From the NCBI GenBank assembly GCA_019055375.1, contig JAHQIW010000945.1, positions 83,650 to 147,649 of the forward strand: 64,000 nucleotides of DNA. Reading direction: 5' to 3'. Made by a program: the position numbers and the translations under genes. Each line of letters begins with the position of its first letter. Within the stretch, counting starts at the first letter, position 1. This document shows, piece by piece, positions 11,850-23,601 of the stretch. Source of the stretch: Parelaphostrongylus tenuis (taxonomy: Eukaryota; Nematoda; Chromadorea; Rhabditida; Metastrongylidae). The notes beneath the pieces are model-generated. The model saw nothing but the letters and a program-made list of their open reading frames with translations. It searched no databases and had not been told where the DNA came from.

Positions 11850-12620
11850 GACTAAAATAACGATCTGCACCTACAATGCAAGAACCCTTGCTCACGAATC
11901 CGCTGTAGAAGATCTATTGATCCAAGCAAGAAGAATAGGTACGATGTCATTGGCTTGACTGAGACAAGAAGTCGCCATCCTTTTCACGCTGTTTATGACA
12001 CCGGAGAAGAAGTGTTCTCTTGGTACATGTGGTTGCAGATGTGTCGGCGGCGTTGGCGTCCTCGTCAAATCGAATTTGACCGTGAACATTGATTCGTTCG
12101 AACAACTAACAACCCGTATCGGAAGATTACGGTTGAAACGACGTGGTTCTATGCCGGCTTAAACAATCTTCGTTGCCTACGCACCAACATTAAGCTATGA
12201 CAAAGACGAAGTCAAAGCGTTCTATATGGACCTCGAAAAATTCTTCAGAGAGGATCACACATTCTTCAAGGTTATTGTCGGAGACTTTAACGCAAAAATT
12301 GGACCTGGAAGAACGTCTGAAGAACGCCGCATAGGGGCCAGCGGACTAGAATAGAATGAACAGGATGAGAGGCCGTCTGAGATCATCATGACGACTCAAA
12401 CCATCCATGGTAACTCGCAATCCAAAAGCCTCTTTCTCAGCGATGGACGTGGAAGTCTTCCAATGGAGAGTACCATAACGAAATAGAGCACATCTTAGTG
12501 AATCGAACGTTTTGCCTGAGCGATGTCGCTGTTGTTCCTAAGTTCTACACGGGATCAAACCATCCCCTCCTTCGCGCAACGTTCCGTTTTCAAAGGAGAG
12601 GAGAGAAGGCCGCTAAATTC
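11850..12620 (+). pseudogene. RTE AP-endonuclease domain (broken), copy C
   Basis: This part of the RTE polyprotein nicks target DNA. The frames give ICTYNARTL near 11862, GGVGVLVKSNLTV at about 12045-12085, MDLEKFFREDHTF, and VIVGDFNAKIGPG at about 12272-12310, where the GDFNA box carries the catalytic Asp/Asn pair of exonuclease-endonuclease-phosphatase enzymes. An in-frame stop interrupts the segment before the final block, whose GSDH box reads GSNH (about 12553). Frameshifts after ARRIG and stops near 12350 make it nonfunctional. Confidence 0.8.
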
Positions 12621-12808
12621 AATCAAAGAAGTACCAGAACTATCATAAACTGGGATTTTTTCAAATCATTAGTCGGCTCTTGGGAAGATACCGTTGTCGA
12701 CAACATCGTTGAAGTACACGATCGACTTGTTGAATATCTTCACGTTAGCGCTATGAAAGCCGAGAGTCCTAAGGTCACGAAGAGACTCTTGCCTTAGCAG
12801 ACACTGGA

Positions 12809-14695
12809 GCTGATACGTTAACCTGCAGTCGCACGAGCTACAGGCAACCAAAGCCTTACGTCCGAACTTGCGAAACGCTGCAGAAAAGCGATTGAAGAAG
12901 ACCTCAAAGAGAGAAGAGCAGCAGTTATGGCAGAAGCTGCAGAAGCTGGAAAGAGCATTCGCAGAGCCCAGCGAGGCTTCGCTAACTATAAGACCAAGAT
13001 GATTACACTCCGATACCCTGACGGGAATCTTACAGCTTCGAGAGGGGCTATGGAGAAAATCATCCACCAAAACTACTCGGATCTCTTCGCTAGTCATGTC
13101 CTCTTGCCGACATATAAATTGAACGAGGATGATTATATCGCCCCAACCGTCCTCCCTTCCGAAATCCGACATGCTATATCGTCGGTGAAGAACGAAACAG
13201 CACCCGGTCCAGACAGAATTAGGCCAGAGCACCTGAAGAACCTGCCGCCTTTTCTCATCAACACCCTGGCTCGGCTCTTCACTCGCTACCTGTCAGAATG
13301 CATAGTCCCTATTCAATGGAAAACCAGCAAGACCGTATTGTTCTTCAAAAAGGGAGACCTTCACGACATAGGCTATTATTGTCCAATCTGCTTGCTGTCC
13401 GTTGTCTATAAACTCTTTACTCGAGTCATCCTAAACAGGATTGACAGAACACTGGAGGAAGGACAGCCATGCGAACAAGCAGGGTTCCGAAAAGGATTCA
13501 GCACCATAGACCACATCCATACGATTCAGGACTCACTGAAGTTTCACGAGAGTACAAGCAGCCACTCTGTCTCACTTTCATTGATCTGAAGAAAGCCTGC
13601 GATTCATCGGAAACAGAAGCGGTTATAGAGGCTCTGGATAACCAGGGCGTCCCTACTTGGAACATAATAATCCTTCGCGAGCTCTATAAAGGTTTCACAA
13701 CCAAAATATATCCATTCTACAACAATACCACCACTGACGTAAGAAGAGGGGTTCGACAGGGCGATACAATTTCGCCAAAACTATTCACTATCACTCGACA
13801 AAACGTCTTGCGAACATTAGAATGGCACGATATGGAAGTGAAACTTGACGGTTGACAATTAAAGCATCTTCGCTTTGCTGACGATATCGTTCTCATAACA
13901 CCAAACATCAGCCAAGCGGAACGAATGTTGAACGATTTCGAAAAAGCCTGTGGAAAGATTGGTCTTCAACTAATTCTAACGAAAACGATGTTCATGAGGA
14001 GCGGATGGATTTCGAATGCCCCATTCACGCTCAACGAAACGACAATCTCCGAATGCTCCAGATACGTCTATCTTCGTCGGTAAATCAACATGGTGAACGA
14101 CCCAGTTCCAGAGGTGAGCAGGAGGAAACTAGCGGCTTGGGGAACGTTTATGAGCATCGGAGATGTAGTGAAGAGGACAAAAAACATTCGACTCCGTGCC
14201 CACCTTTTCAACTCGACAATTATCCCTGCCCTAACATATGCAGCAGAAACGTGGTTGCTACGTAAGCAGGATGAAAGATCACTTGGCGCTGTCGAACGCT
14301 CAGTCGAAAGTTTGATGCCAGGAGTATCCCGTGTCTGACAAATAAGAGGAACGATCCGAAATTCCGACCTACGTTAAAGATCAAAAATCTGAGACGCCGT
14401 CTTACACGCCAGGATATCGAAAATAAGGTGGGCCGGACACGTGATGCGCTTCAACGATAACCGATGGACGAGAGCCGTTAACGACTGGATTCCTCGGGAC
14501 ATCAAGCGCTGTACAGGAAGACCACCGACCCGTTGGTCCGATTTCTTCACGAAAGCGATAGAAGACAGATATGATGCGCAGCGAATCCCTAGATCGAGTA
14601 GGACCCACTGGGCTACTCTTGCGCGCGATAGAGAAAAATGGAGGAGTTGCTGGCATCCGCTCGAGTCACTCGACGATCAACGGGACGATTGGTGA
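12809..14695 (+). pseudogene. RTE reverse transcriptase and C-terminal region (broken), copy C
   Basis: The RT copies element RNA at the nicked target. The longest intact piece is 12927-13589 (220 residues), covering KTKMITLRYPDG, GPDRIRPEHLKNLP, FKKGDLHDIGYYCP and EQAGFRKGFSTIDHIHT. A frameshift then leads to FIDLKKACD (13578-13604), which keeps the first catalytic Asp. RRGVRQGDTISPKLF follows. The RFADDIVLI catalytic box (13870-13896) is kept, but a stop (LDG*) lies just before it. The C-terminal part has SKIRWAGHVMRF (about 14420) and ARDREKW. It is interrupted by several stops and frameshifts. Confidence 0.88.
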
Positions 14696-14715
14696 TACAG
14701 GTGATATGTGAAGAA

Positions 14716-15140
14716 ATAAGTTTTCCAGCGCTACAGGTCGACGGTTAGATCATCATAAGTGTGCTGTGATTTCCTCAAACTTTCAGTGCGAACTTGATCT
14801 TCCTAATGTTCTGTGAAGGCTCTGTTAGCGAAGTAGGGGTATTGTCGTGAATAACGGAAAAGGCGCCAACGCTGATTCGATTTATCGCTGCTCCACCAAT
14901 CCTTTCTTTCTCAAAGTTCAGCAAGCAGGTAACAGACTTATCTGAGACAGCCAACTTATTTCGATCATGCTAACGTTCTACCTCCACTACTTGCGCTTCG
15001 TATTATCGAAACCCATGATTTGAGCCAACTGCTCGAGATTGCCTGTCGTCGTTGTGGTCTTCGCCTTCTATGTCGGTCGAGTTAATACACGGGGCGCTTG
15101 CTGATGACACCGATTGTCCACTGATTATATTTTGTTTTTG
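14716..15140. other. Short noncoding stretch
   Basis: No gene is recognised. The minus strand around 15040-15070 contains GGCGAAGACCACAACGACGA, resembling GTCGAAGACCACAGCGGC at about 45500, so a relic of the R4 repeat may be present. Confidence 0.35.
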
Positions 15141-15144
15141 ATCT

Positions 15145-15310
15145 AACTGAGCTTATTATTTTCGCTGCCCTCTAGGAATGACATAATGGTTCAAAAGCAC
15201 ATTTAAGAAACTGAGTGAATGCAGAACATTTGATATTGTGAGGGAGTTGAACCCAAGTTTCACCCATCCGGGAGTGCGTGGTTCCACTGCGCCACTAAAG
15301 CCAGTGTTCT
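15145..15310 (-). mobile_element. tRNA-derived SINE (SINE2)
   Basis: The minus strand reads TTTAGTGGCGCAGTGGAACC (A box), CGCACTCCCGGATGGGTGAA, then TTGGGTTCAACTCCC (B box). A tail with TTTGAACCATTATGTCAT follows, ending in a degenerate form of the shared terminal hairpin. Confidence 0.65.
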
Positions 15311-15424
15311 GCTACCTGTGTTTCTTTGATAAAATATCATAGTTGCTAGCTTCCAACTTTGAGTGGGTCTGATCAGACTTAGCTATGCTGATTGCCACAC
15401 ATGATATATAATCTAAGTAAATTC

Positions 15425-15590
15425 ACGTTTTTATGACCTATTAGCAGTGATATGATGTTCTAAACGTACATCTAAAAGTCTAGAGTGGTATGTAGGACAT
15501 GTAATATCACATGAGAGTTTAACCCACATTTCATTCATAATAGGAGCGCGTGCTACTACTGCACCACCAATGCCACCTCTGTGCTACCAT
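15425..15590 (-). mobile_element. tRNA-derived SINE (SINE2), second copy
   Basis: The minus strand gives GGTGGTGCAGTAGTAGCACG (A box), TGGGTTAAACTCTC (B box), CATACCACTCTAGACTTT, then AACATCATATCACTGC at 15437-15452. The 3' arm of the hairpin is mutated. It lies in the same orientation as the previous copy, about 120 bp away. Confidence 0.65.
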
Positions 15591-15624
15591 TATTTTTCGA
15601 CGTAAGCATCGTACTTGTTGGATC

Positions 15625-15715
15625 CTCACTTGAACACGTCAACCACTCTATACTTCCAGATGTATATTCATAATATCACACTTCTGCTAAAAAGCAGTAA
15701 AAAATAATGCGTTTG
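15625..15715 (+). mobile_element. SINE2 tail fragment with intact terminal hairpin
   Basis: ACCACTCTATACTTCC, GATGTATATTCATAATATCA, then CTGCT-AAAA-AGCAG (15684-15697) followed by TAAAAAATAATG. It matches the tail of the 54615-54800 copy. The head is missing. Confidence 0.6.
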
Positions 15716-16094
15716 ATTTACATTCGCCTATTATGCCGATTAGTGTTCACCAGACCAAACATGTTAAGGGTTAAGAGCAAGCAGCTACGATAGTTTGTAT
15801 CGAAAAAAATGATAGCAAAGTGTGGATCGATACTGTAGAGGTAGCACGCGCTTTCGGTGTAAGTATATCGTGTGTCCAACTTCTACCTAATGCCAAATGT
15901 TTTGCATACTACTCTATAGCTTGAGATGTACTTGGCTAACTGGTTGCGCAGTATTACTCTAGAAGAAAGACTTTCTTTGACTCTTTTGATGAGCACTCGA
16001 TGATATTTTCGTGCACAACTCATCGCATGCTATGGGGTTGATATATTAAATATATTGGCTAACGTTTCATCACGTGTCTTCTTCTCTAAAATTG

Positions 16095-16770
16095 ATGATA
16101 TGAGTCCATGGCCCACAGTCCTTCGTTTTCACTGTGGTCTTTGTCCAAACTGCCGATAAGTCGGATCTTCTGCGATTCTCGCAAGTTGAAGACTACAGCG
16201 AGAACCAATAACTGAGGGCTCATTAATTTAATTGTCAGCTCTGAGGAAGACGAAACATGCTGAATTGTGAGAAGAGTGAAATATACATATCATCGTAGTA
16301 CTATGTGTTATATTATGCAAGAAACGGTCAATGTTTATTTTACAGCCATTTGACAATCTATGCTCTAGGATTTCGATAACATAGGGAATATCGTAGAGGT
16401 ACTTTTGCAGCTTGGATTATTATGTAGGCGGCAATGCTTCAGTGTGCTTGTAGTCAGAGGTGCTCTTATATTCTTACGGCTGTTGATCCGCTGTCTCCTC
16501 ACGATCGGCCAAGTTACACACTTCTTGGGATGGAAAATTAGTACCAGATAGTATGGAAAGCTTAATTTGGTTTAATTGGATACATCGATAGTGTATAATT
16601 GTCGACCATACACGTTATTTGATCATCTCTACACTGCGTAATTAGGTCGAAGTTGTATCGCATACTAAAGTGATTAGCGGTCGGTGGTCTTTTCCCTCAT
16701 CTTTTTGTCAGCTCAACTGCACATCGTAGATCAGGTAAGAACTTTGTGCGGATTGGTGTTAGGTGCAGCA
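16095..16770 (+). repeat. R4 dispersed repeat, copy 1 (partner 45410-46030)
   Basis: Collinear matches with 45410-46030 are spaced almost equally over about 600 bp: CTGCCGATAAGTCGG with CTGCGATTCTCGCAAGTTGAAG, the CTGAGGAAGACGAAACAT block, GGATACATCGATAG, ACTAAAGTGATTAGCGGT, and CTGCACATCGTA. The CTGAGGA ... GAAACAT block at 16230-16252 looks like a hammerhead core whose stem II has been lost. No protein is apparent. Confidence 0.55.
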
Positions 16771-18334
16771 CATAGTGCTGTCATTTGAATTTGATACAGA
16801 TCTCATCTACTGGACCACAAAGCATCACTTTTATAATGGCCGTGCTTATATAAGGTAATTACCAATTGTGGTTATTCCAGCTGGGTGGCGTCCTACTTCG
16901 GTGATGCGACTCGATGCGATTACGAAGATCTATAGCACACTCTGCGAGTCATCGTCATAACTTCGAGCACAACCGGCATCAACCCCAGCGTTGTGCTTAT
17001 TGTTGGACCGCTGGCCAAGATGGTATGATGCCTTTCTGCGGTCATTGCTTTTCCATTTTGTCTTTTGCCCTGTCAGCTTAAATTAGAGTGACTGAATTAT
17101 TATAGCTAAGCTTTTCACTACGTCACAAAATTTTGATTTCTACACAAGTTGGACTAACGTCCGCGTTTTAACAAGTGGTATCATCGCTGTACGACGTTGT
17201 AAAACTTGCAAAAAAAAATGCGAGACTTGACACTTATGAGATCCACTTTTATGATTGCAGTTTTTTTTGTTGCGATGTGAAACATTTTTTAATAAACATT
17301 CTCTTTTGTGGTAGTTTTCTGCATTAGGCAGAGAAGTTCGGATTATGTCCTCTCTTTGTGCTAAAATAGTGGTCTCTTAAGGATGTGGAGTCAAAGTTTA
17401 AGAAGATGAAAGCGCCAAAAGATTAGATGACTATGAGCTTCTTAGTAGGCGGATGTGAGTTTTATGAAAAAGCGATCATGATGCCTTTTAGCAGTGGAAT
17501 GATTTTACAGATATATGTCTAATAACGTAAGCGATGTGTAAAACTTTGAAAGTCAGACACGGTCAGAACCAGCATATCACCTTCTCAGGGGTTGCATACT
17601 GACCATTGTACGTGCGACGCTTGTTCTGCCATGACTCTTTCTGCTGCCCTCTTTCTTTTAATAGTGCTCCACTAATAAAGGGCCTGAATAAAAAAAATTT
17701 TAACTGATTAGACATACAATGTAATATGAGTACTCACTTTACCACAGTGAAGGCATGTAGGTGTAGCAACTGATTCTCTCTCATTTCAACATTATGACGG
17801 AGGTCAAAACAGTCGAATGTCTTATAAATGCTAAGCGGTTTGACTTCTATATGTGATTTGATTTTACCATGCTTTGTCCATCAAATATATCAATCTACGC
17901 ACATAAGAGATAAATAGCTGTGTAATTAACGGGTCAATGAATACCTCCAGCCTAGCAGCAATCAGTCCAGCCTTCTTTCGGGTAACAATCTGTTACCATG
18001 ATTTTTTTGCGCGAACAAAGACGCGCTTTGCATATCGAAAAACCTGCACAAAGCGTTATGTAGTGCAAATGTACTTCGAATTCCACCGCGATGCACGAGA
18101 GAAATCTAATCTGGTTCACTTTAGTCATTGTTCAACATCGAACGCTTCATGCACCATGTTTAACACTGTGAATAACGCAAAATGAATGCTAGAAGAAAAT
18201 ACCTGCTGAAAAATGCATAAGCAGAGCACGAAGGTTTGAAAAATGGCTGCAATTACTGGCTCAAAGGAAACTTTTGTCTTCGATTCCAGTAAATGCAAGT
18301 CGATTTTTTTCCTGACAGGGCAAGATAATGCAGA
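16771..18334. other. Noncoding stretch, nothing recognised
   Basis: No recognisable coding frame, RNA gene or repeat. One 82-codon open frame (17937-18185) has no familiar motif. Confidence 0.45.
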
Positions 18335-19500
18335 CTATGCTCAATGCACGTAGTTTTCAGTACAATTTCGCACTGACTCGTGGAACCTCTAACCGTCCGG
18401 AGTCAACGAACTGGATTTATGGACATCTTAGACCGCATGAATCACTTCAACCACGCAGCAATATTCATCGATGTTTCGCTTACAAGAGACCACCTCTTCC
18501 ACGAGCTAATTAAAAAATCTTTTGATCAGAGGAAGTGGAAGCAGCCATAAAAGTTATGAACAATCAACGCGTTCCTACCCGACACGAAAACCTCTTCATA
18601 AGCGATGTAAACATTTCACAACAAGAAGCTAATCTTATAACAAAGGTACAGTGCGAAAACGAAAAACAGTGATTGAGGTATTACACATTCATCGTTTTGC
18701 CTACGAGATCATTTTTATGCCATAGGAGTCAGCAGAACAAAACAAATTTACAGATTTCGGCAGCCGAAAGATTGATCTTCTCGTAATTCTTACGAAAACC
18801 ATCTCCAAAAAAAAAAGCGATTGTTTCGTCGTCTCCACTCGTAGTCATCAAAGTGGGCATCTGTGTGCTCCATTTACATCGATCTAAGGCAGGGGGTGAA
18901 AATGACGAAAAATATCGCTGCAGGGATGAAGGAGCGCGGCAGGAGAACCTTTAAGTAGGTATCGATAAAAAAATGAACAGTCTCTTCCATCTCTTTACGT
19001 TCTTGACTCAACGGTTCTTCTTGCCTTAAGAGGCGGGTTAGAAAGCTTATTACTATGTAAGCAAGATAAAAGGCTCAACTCAACATTAGTATACGTATAG
19101 GAGAAAGAAGGAGATGTTAAAAGTGCCCCACACCTTGCAAGCAAGAAAGCGGTTTTGAAAATCTAACCTACGTTAGCGATGGAAAAATGGAGGCGCCATT
19201 CTTCACACAAAGCTATTGGAGACAAGGGTGTGTCAGAGACGTAGTGCGCTTTGACGGCGTAAGATAAACAAATGCCGTTACAGACTGGATTCTTGGAATG
19301 TGGACTGCACAACAGGAAGATCAACGGCTCGACGATCGAATTTAGCCCTGAAACTCCTGGAAGAAAGATATGAAGTATGATAGGTCATGAAAGCGAGCCG
19401 AACCGAATTAACTAGTCTTACCTGCAACTGGGAAAGGTGGACCCCTATCACTTGAGCCTACTTGATCCACTGCACGATTAACGACACGACAGATGAGACA
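18335..19500 (+). mobile_element. Highly decayed RTE-clade relic D
   Basis: Scattered blocks line up in order with the RTE ORF. ATATTCATCGATGTTTCG (FIDV, about 18461) and AAATCTTTTGATCAG (KSFDQ, about 18513) match the first RT catalytic block. GTGGAAGCAGCCATAAAAGT then ATGAACAATCAACGCGTTCC matches VEAAIKVMNNQRVP. ATTCTTACGAAAACCAT fits LTKTM. Near the end, GTAGTGCGCTTTGACGG (VVRFDG), ACAGACTGGATTCTT (TDWIL), GGAAGATCAACG and GAAAGATATGAA (ERYE) match the C-terminal region. Stops are frequent. It is far older than copies C, E and F. Confidence 0.7.
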
Positions 19501-21599
19501 GTTGAAGTGATCGTGGCTTCATAAATTGGTTATTAAACGTCTTAAGGTGTCATAAAGGCTATAGTGGTAATGACTATCAGAACATTTATGATTCTTGAGA
19601 GCATATGATACATTGTCCTAAAATAGTGATAAAAAATAATGTTATTGACTTCGACATACATTTATACCTCCTGTTCTCTACAGTATAACGTGTACAAGAG
19701 CTGTTCAGAGGGTATAGCTTATCAGAAAATGAAATATTGCAATACATTTTCCTGACAGTTGTCTCTGTCCTTCTGACTTTCTGTCGGCAACTATCTTTTT
19801 CTCTTCGGAGACAAAGTGCATCACTTTTATACAGAAATTTTCATAATTTTTTCAGTGAGCATTAACTTTCCATAATTAAATACTCATACAAGGGCTTGAA
19901 AAGTAGTAATTTCTTTGCACTGTTCGGTTCTTTAAGTGAGCCCTTATTGAACTGTGGCAACCAAAAGAAAATTTCGTTTCATCATTAACGTGCATTTTAA
20001 ACTCAACTAAGGCTTTTGAATGGATTTTCGCTAGAGTTTCAGGAGTCATTCTATATCTTGCCAAGCAATTTTGACAATACATAATTTATTGAAATTTTGA
20101 GCTTGTAATTTATTTGGGGTGAAAATGTATCATTTCTATTTCTTGCTATTTTTACTTGCTATCAACGAAAGTGCGTTAACTCTTCTCGACACGAAGTAAA
20201 TACGTCTGCGCATGTCAGACGGTGGGTCCCGCAGTGATAGTCCTAAATACGCGCTTCGATCGACAGGCGGTGCGGCGTCACTTGAATCAGTTACTCTCGT
20301 GGCTCCGTCAAGACTCGTCAGGCATCTAGCTAAGAAAACGTGAACGATCTGATGGAATCGCAATCCATCTCCCTGATCAACGGGTAAATCAATTTTTTTT
20401 TAGCAGTGACTGCCGATTTTTCAAACAGTTGCGGTGGTTCACATATCTGAAATTTCCTTGATTTTATTTCATTCAAGTAGGGAGCGCTAATTATTGAAAC
20501 TAGCAATTCCCGTTCTTTTTGTGCTTACTTTTGTTGTGATGATGTTTCTCTTTTTGTTTTTATCTTGTTCCTCATATCTCATCCCTGTGTCTCAAAGGAT
20601 AATTCCATTTTCCAATCAGATTCATCAGAAGGCGGTTTCCTGCTCGCTAATGCGCCATTAAATGATGCCACAAAAGTAAACTCTTCTAAGTTTCTACTCG
20701 CTGAAAACAGAAAAAAAAGCTTTCCCTTGGAATTGTGGAAGACTGCACTTTTGGTGACCTATTGGCTTGTTCGCTGTACAGCTCTACTAAGCAAGGAAAG
20801 CGAATTTTCTTAATTTAATGGCCTGGGCTAAAATCAACGAAGGCTGTTTCGCTTGACACGCCCTTGAGCTTGCTGAGGTATGGTTTTTTTTGAATGACGA
20901 TGAAATTTTATGAAGATGTGTTTGCGTTCATGGAAAGCACCTATTTTTGTCAAATTGTTAAGTATGCATCACTACGCGCCGGATTTCACGATATCTCACG
21001 ATAAGTTTAGATGAATTTGCAACAGTTACTATCAGAGCTACATTATTATTTGAAGGTTCTTCTCGCTTTACAAAACTTGCCTCTTAGAAATTTGGCAATT
21101 ATCTGAAAGCTCAAACCACTGCGATTCCAACATTATGTTTGATTTCTGGGAAAACCTTTTCATACCGTTGTAGCAGCAAAAATAAAATTGTGCTCCATAC
21201 TCAGTTTGCTTTATTTGCTCAGCTGGGACTTGTACTTCGCCAAACTCTTAATGATTGATCGATAGTCTAAATGTCGAGGATTTCGATGCACTTTTTTGAA
21301 AGGCTATCATAATATGCTACAAAGGCAATAAGTAGATTGCATATCACGCCTAAAATGTCACCACGCTGTTTGAACATCGCAGGTGGTTTATTGGTAATCA
21401 TAGGTTGAATTTATTGTCAGAGGCATCTTATCATTGCACAAAAAACGAAATATTACGAATGAACCTTTCATGAAGGTTTCTGATATAAGGAGTGACTAAT
21501 TCTCTCAAAATCCGTTTGCCAACGGTAATACCACGTCCTTGTTAACCAATAAACAAACTTTCAACCCCTATTGTGCATTTGTATAACCTGTCTTGCGAA
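19501..21599. other. Noncoding stretch
   Basis: No gene is recognised. Around 21175-21290 a copy of the 'AGCAGCAAAAATAAAATTG' / 'ATCGATAG' dispersed repeat is present (compare 26560-26960). The open frames of 60-82 codons lack motifs. Confidence 0.45.
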
Positions 21600-21616
21600 A
21601 ACGTAGGTTGATAGCA

Positions 21617-22513
21617 TCACCTGTAACACCTGTCGTCCCGTTGATCGTCGAGTGACTCGAGCGGGTACCAGCAACTCTTCCATTTTTCCCTATCGCGTGC
21701 AAGAGTAGCCCAGTGGGTCCTCCTCGCTCTAGGGATTCGCTGAGCATCATATCTTTCTTCCATCGCTTTCGTGAAGAAATCGGACCAACGGGTCAGTGGT
21801 CTTCCTGTAGAGCGCTTGACGTCCCGAGGAATCCAGTCTGCAACGGCTCTCGTCCATCGGTTGTCGTTGAAGCGCATCACGTGTCCGGCCCACCTTATTT
21901 TCGATATGCTGGCGTGTAGAACGGCGTCTCTGATTTTCGATCGTTGACGTAGGTCGGAACTGCGGATCCTTTGTCTCATTTGCGAAAAACGGTATACTCC
22001 TAGCATCAACCTTTCAACTGCGCGTTCGATAACTCCAAGTGATCTTTCATCTTGCTTACGTAGCGACCAGGTTTCTGCTGCATACGTTAGGGCAGGGATA
22101 ATTGTCGAGTTGAAAAGGTGGGCACGGAGTCGGATGTTCTTTTTCCTCTTCACTACATCTTCGATGCTCTTAAACGTTCCCCAAGCCGCTCGTTCCCTCC
22201 TGCTCAACTCTGGGACTAGGTCGTTCATCATGTTGATTTCACGACCTAGATAGATGTAACTGGAGCATTCGGAAATTGTCGTTCCGTTGAGCGTGAATGG
22301 GGCATTAGAAACCCAACCGTTCCTCATGAACATTGTTTTCGTTAGATTCAGTTGAAGACCGATCTTTCCACAGGAGTTATCGAAATCAGTCAACATTCGT
22401 TCCGCTTGGCTGATGTTTGGTGCTATGAGAACGATATCGTCAGCAAAGCTAAGATGGTTCAACTGTCGACCGTCAATTTTCACACCCATTTCATCCCATT
22501 CTAATGATCGCAT
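21617..22513 (-). pseudogene. RTE reverse transcriptase palm and C-terminal region, copy E
   Basis: A 298-residue frame. LSFADDIVLIAPNISQ is the second catalytic block with both Asp residues kept. LQLNLTKTMFMRNGW and YIYLGREINMMNDLVPELS follow. The C-terminal region has ALTYAAETWSLRKQDERSL, SKIRWAGHVMRFNDNRW, TRWSDFFTKAMEERYDAQR, and THWATLARDREKW. The frame is continuous to the end of the element. The break lies upstream, so this fragment cannot work alone. Confidence 0.88.
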
Positions 22514-22758
22514 GACGTTTTGTAGGGTGGAAGTGAATAGTTTTGGCGATATTGTATCGCCTTGTCGAACCCCTCTTCTTACGTCAATGGTGATATTGTT
22601 CTAGAATGAAGATATGTTGGTCGAGAAATCTTTATAAAGCTCGCGAAGGATCATTATGTACCGAGTAGGGACGCCCTGGTTATCCAGGGCCTCTATAACG
22701 CTTCTGTCTCCACTGAATCGAAGGCTTTCTTCAGATTGATGAAAGTGAAACAGAGTGG

Positions 22759-23532
22759 TTACATGTACTGTCGTGAAACTTCACTGAGTCTTGTAAATGT
22801 GTGGATGTGCTCTATGGTACTAAATCCTTTTCGGAACCCTGCTTGTTCGCATGGCTGTCCTTCGTCCAGTGTTCTGTCAATCCTGTTCAGGATCACTCGA
22901 GTAAAGAGTTCATAGACAACGGACAGCAAGCAGATTGGGCGATAATTGCCTATGTCGTGAAGGTCTCCCTTTTTGAACAACAATACGGTCCTGCTGGTTC
23001 TCCATTGAATAGGAACCTTGCATTCTGACAGGTAGCGAGTGAAGAGCCGAGCCAGGGTGTTGATGAGAACTGGCGGCAGGTTCTTCAGGTGTTCTGATCT
23101 AATCCTGTCTGGACCGGGTGTTGTTCTGTTTTTCACCGACGATATAGCATGTCGGATTTTGGAAGGAAGGACCGGTGGAACGACATATTCGCCCTCTTTC
23201 AATTTATATGGCGGTAAGAAAACATGGCTAGCGTAGAGATCCGAGTAGTATTGGTGGATGATTTTCTCCATAGCCCTTCTGGAAGCTGTAAGTGTCCTGT
23301 CAGGGTATCGGAGTGTAATCATCTTGGTCTTATAGTTAGCGAAGCCTCGCTGGGCTCTGCGAATGCCCTTCCTAGCTTCTGCAGCTTCTTCCATAACTGC
23401 TGCTCTTCTCTCTTTAAGGTCTTCTTTTATCGCTTCTCTGCATCGTTTCGCAAGTTCGGACGTAAGGCTTCGGTTGCTTGCAGCTCGTGCGATTCCACGT
23501 TGACGTATCAGCTCGAGTGTCTGCGGAGACAA
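22759..23532 (-). pseudogene. RTE reverse transcriptase, N-terminal half, copy E
   Basis: A frame of 257 residues: a basic linker (AKRCREAIKEDLKERRAAV), TPGPDRIRSEHLKNLPP, the FKKGDLHDIGNYRPICLLS block of RT motif 2, VILNRIDRTLDEGQPCEQAG, and FRKGFSTIEHIHTFTRLSEV. It stops at 22759-22761 (TAA), just before the first catalytic block. That block reads FINLKKAFDSVE, so the catalytic Asp of FIDLKKAFD is Asn. In copy C the same positions read EYKQPLC and FIDL, so both are changes from an active ancestor. Confidence 0.88.
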
Positions 23533-23601
23533 GCGTCTCTTCGTGACCTTAAGACTCTCGGCTTTTTTAGCGTTAACGTAAAGATATTCAACGAGTCGAT
23601 C

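Larger units (their letters stand above)
11354..14715 (+). mobile_element. RTE-clade retrotransposon copy C, nearly full length, inactivated
   Basis: An approximately 3.36-kb element. Homology with copies E and F starts exactly at GCCACAGAC (11354). The 5' UTR contains a GGAGGCG ... CGCCTCC hairpin (about 11588-11610). The endonuclease domain spans about 11850-12560, RT about 12810-13930, and the C-terminal region ends near 14695. The 3' end reads GGTGATACAGGTGATATG, a short tandem-like end typical of RTE elements. Stops and frameshifts occur in both domains. The sequence is clearly more diverged from E and F than those two are from each other. Confidence 0.9.

Noticed and set aside
12669..13232. 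187-codon minus-strand frame
   Set aside because: Antisense to the RTE RT region of copy C; no independent evidence of coding.
22413..22604. 63-codon plus-strand frame, identical to one at 62282-62473
   Set aside because: It is the antisense shadow of the RTE RT region; its identity only reflects the near-identity of copies E and F.
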